The notes beneath the pieces were generated by a model. That model ran no database searches. It was not told the DNA's origin and saw only the letters and a list, made by a program, of their open reading frames with translations. DNA of 6,713 bases from Candidatus Omnitrophota bacterium. GTDB taxonomy: Bacteria > Omnitrophota > Gorgyraeia > B26-G9. Shown here one piece after another: positions 5,657 through 6,713 of the stretch. Numbering within the stretch: position 1 is the stretch's first letter; each line of letters opens with the position of its first letter. The stretch lies in contig DAOVNL010000044.1 in assembly GCA_030630245.1 (NCBI GenBank), positions 1-6,713 on the forward strand, given 5' to 3'. Made by a program: the position numbers and the translations under genes.

Positions 5657-6268
5657 TTATTCCGCCTTATCCTTCTTTAAAAATTTTCTTAAACCTCCCA
5701 GGAATCCTTTTTTGTCCTTTTCTTTGCCGTCTTTTACGCCTTTTGTCCCTTTAGATTCTTTAACTGTTTTAGGCTCTTGAGTGTCCTCTACTTTTTCGGT
5801 TTTTCCTTTTTCCTTTTTGGTTTCTTTCTTTTCTTTTATTTCTTTTTTCTCGTCTTTTGCCGCCGCGGCTCTCTTAACTTTTTTCGGCTTTTTAACCTTT
5901 GGCTCTTCTGCTTTAAGTTCTGTCAATTCAAGTACAACCAAAGACGCGTTATCGCCGCGCCTGTTGCCCAAATGAACAACGCGGGTATATCCGCCTGAAC
6001 GCGCACTAAAACGAGAAGCAACTTCCGAAAACAACAATTTAACCAAACTTCTGTCAGCTAAAACCCCAAAAGCCTGCCGGCGGGCAGCAAGAGTATCCTT
6101 CTTGCCGATTGTAATAAGTTTTTCAAATAACCGGCGAGATTCCTTGGCCAAGGTTAAAGTTGTTTTGATTCTTTCCTTTACAAGTAAACTTTTAACCTGA
6201 TTTCTCAGCACTGCTTTTCTATGTGCGCTTTGCCTGCTTAAACGTTTACTGTTTTTTCTGTGCCGCAT
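5657..6268 (-). CDS. rplQ: Large-subunit ribosomal protein L17 with a long lysine-rich C-terminal extension
   Basis: L17 (bL17) binds 23S rRNA near the peptide exit tunnel of the 50S subunit. The first ~117 residues are a complete, ordinary L17: MRHRKNSKRLSRQSAHRKA at the start, a TTLTLAKESRRLFEKLITIG segment (37-56), the SGGYTRVVHLGNRRGDNA block (91-108), and the closing VVLELTEL (111-118). A further ~85 residues follow, to 203 in total, whereas many bacterial L17 proteins end near residue 120-130. The extension is low-complexity, about one-third lysine with many glutamates, likely disordered or helical, and ends in GFLGGLRKFLKKD, which could form a short amphipathic helix. The reading frame is continuous into the tail with no sign of frameshift. 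The ATG at 6268 has AAGGA seven bases upstream, overlapping the end of rpoA, which stops 10 bases earlier. The rpoA-rplQ order is the standard alpha-operon end. Confidence 0.95.
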   Translation of the reverse strand: MRHRKNSKRLSRQSAHRKAVLRNQVKSLLVKERIKTTLTLAKESRRLFEKLITIGKKDTLAARRQAFGVLADRSLVKLLFSEVASRFSARSGGYTRVVHLGNRRGDNASLVVLELTELKAEEPKVKKPKKVKRAAAAKDEKKEIKEKKETKKEKGKTEKVEDTQEPKTVKESKGTKGVKDGKEKDKKGFLGGLRKFLKKDKAE

Positions 6269-6278
6269 ATTATTATCC

Positions 6279-6713
6279 TTATTTTTTTAAAAGCTCATCA
6301 ACCTTCATTCCAAACGATAAACCCATAGACACCAAAATGCTGTTTATCTCCGCAAGCGATTTCTTGCCAAAGTTGCGGTATTTGAGCATTTCCAGTTCCG
6401 TGCGGCGCACAACCTCACCTACAGTTTTAAGTCGTGCTTCTTTAAGGCAGTTCGCGCTTCTTACCGAAAGGTCAAGCTCGCTAACGTTCATTTTTAACTT
6501 TTCCAGGAGTTCCTGATCTACTTCTGACTTTTCTTCTTCAATTTCCTCTTCTTCAATATGTCCGAATTTCATGAAGATATCCAGATGTCTCTGTGCGATA
6601 TTTGCCGAATACAGCAGGGCATCTTTCGGAGAAATACTTCCATTGGTCCATATCTCAAGGATGAGCCGGTCATAATCAGTAATCTGCCCAACACGGGTAT
6701 TTTCAACATCGAA
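6279..6713 (-). CDS. rpoA: DNA-directed RNA polymerase alpha subunit, C-terminal part (gene starts outside the window)
   Basis: The alpha subunit forms the dimer that nucleates RNA polymerase assembly and, through its C-terminal domain, contacts UP elements and activators. The visible 144 residues enter mid-gene. The first ~47 are the end of the N-terminal domain (VENTRVGQITDYDRLILEIW at visible residues 3-22, then TNGSISPKDAL). A very acidic linker follows (EEEEIEEEK, about 54-62), then a full alpha-CTD: DLSVRSANCLKEA (81-93) and NFGKKSLAEI (114-123). R85 corresponds to E. coli R265, N88 to N268 and K118 to K298, the residues that contact UP-element DNA, so minor-groove binding appears intact. 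An internal ATG at 6572 is not the start, because the conserved upstream sequence continues in frame to the window edge. The stop is TAA at 6281-6279, ten bases before rplQ. Confidence 0.96.
   Translation of the reverse strand, partial: FDVENTRVGQITDYDRLILEIWTNGSISPKDALLYSANIAQRHLDIFMKFGHIEEEEIEEEKSEVDQELLEKLKMNVSELDLSVRSANCLKEARLKTVGEVVRRTELEMLKYRNFGKKSLAEINSILVSMGLSFGMKVDELLKK

Noticed and set aside
5657..5914. Frameshift or gene fusion creating the L17 tail
   Set aside because: The reading frame is uninterrupted, the tail is low-complexity rather than a recognisable domain, and the next gene starts normally three bases after the stop.
5777..5998. Phe-rich plus-strand frame that looks like a membrane peptide
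   Set aside because: It is the complement of the Lys/Glu-rich L17 tail (AAR and GAR codons read as TTY), so the hydrophobic look is an artefact.
6279..6572. Treating the RNA polymerase alpha fragment as a small 97-residue gene starting at the internal ATG
   Set aside because: In-frame codons upstream encode the conserved end of the alpha N-terminal domain (VENTRVGQITDY and beyond), so the true start is outside the window.

Overview
This window is a compact bacterial chromosomal segment of moderate GC with every gene on the minus strand, so transcription runs from high to low coordinates. It holds the end of the ribosomal/RNA-polymerase alpha operon followed by a central-carbon-metabolism cluster. 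In transcription order: rpoA (3' part only), rplQ with a long charged C-terminal extension, a class I aspartate-type aminotransferase, an LDH-like malate dehydrogenase, an ApbE-type flavin transferase, a short Aquifex-type aconitase, and, after a 210-base non-coding gap, the 5' part of a predicted PolB-like 3'-5' exonuclease gene.

The organism is bacterial: alpha-CTD, L17 and the rpoA-rplQ order are bacterial hallmarks, and strong Shine-Dalgarno sites precede several genes. The Aquifex-type aconitase, the LDH-like (not proteobacterial-type) malate dehydrogenase, the subgroup Ib aminotransferase and the lysine-rich L17 tail fit an uncultivated, probably anaerobic lineage outside the classical Proteobacteria and Firmicutes. 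Omnitrophota or a neighbouring phylum is my guess, but the window cannot prove it.

Layout: bases 6713-5657 carry rpoA and rplQ, 10 bases apart. The aminotransferase starts 3 bases after the rplQ stop, so it is probably co-transcribed with the alpha operon. A 104-base spacer (4386-4489) with an AT-only hairpin and a short repeat separates it from mdh-apbE-acn, which are tightly packed (4-base overlap, then a 45-base gap) and look like one operon. After the aconitase stop lies non-coding DNA (340-549) with a weak hairpin, decayed short repeats and a possible promoter for the exonuclease gene.

Functionally, the aminotransferase (aspartate/oxaloacetate), malate dehydrogenase (oxaloacetate/malate) and aconitase (citrate/isocitrate) share the oxaloacetate node. 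ApbE covalently attaches FMN to extracytoplasmic redox proteins, so its place between two TCA-cycle genes suggests, without proving, a link to a flavinylated electron-transfer complex. I found no defence system, mobile element, CRISPR array or RNA gene. The window is mainly housekeeping DNA with a few oddities worth checking.
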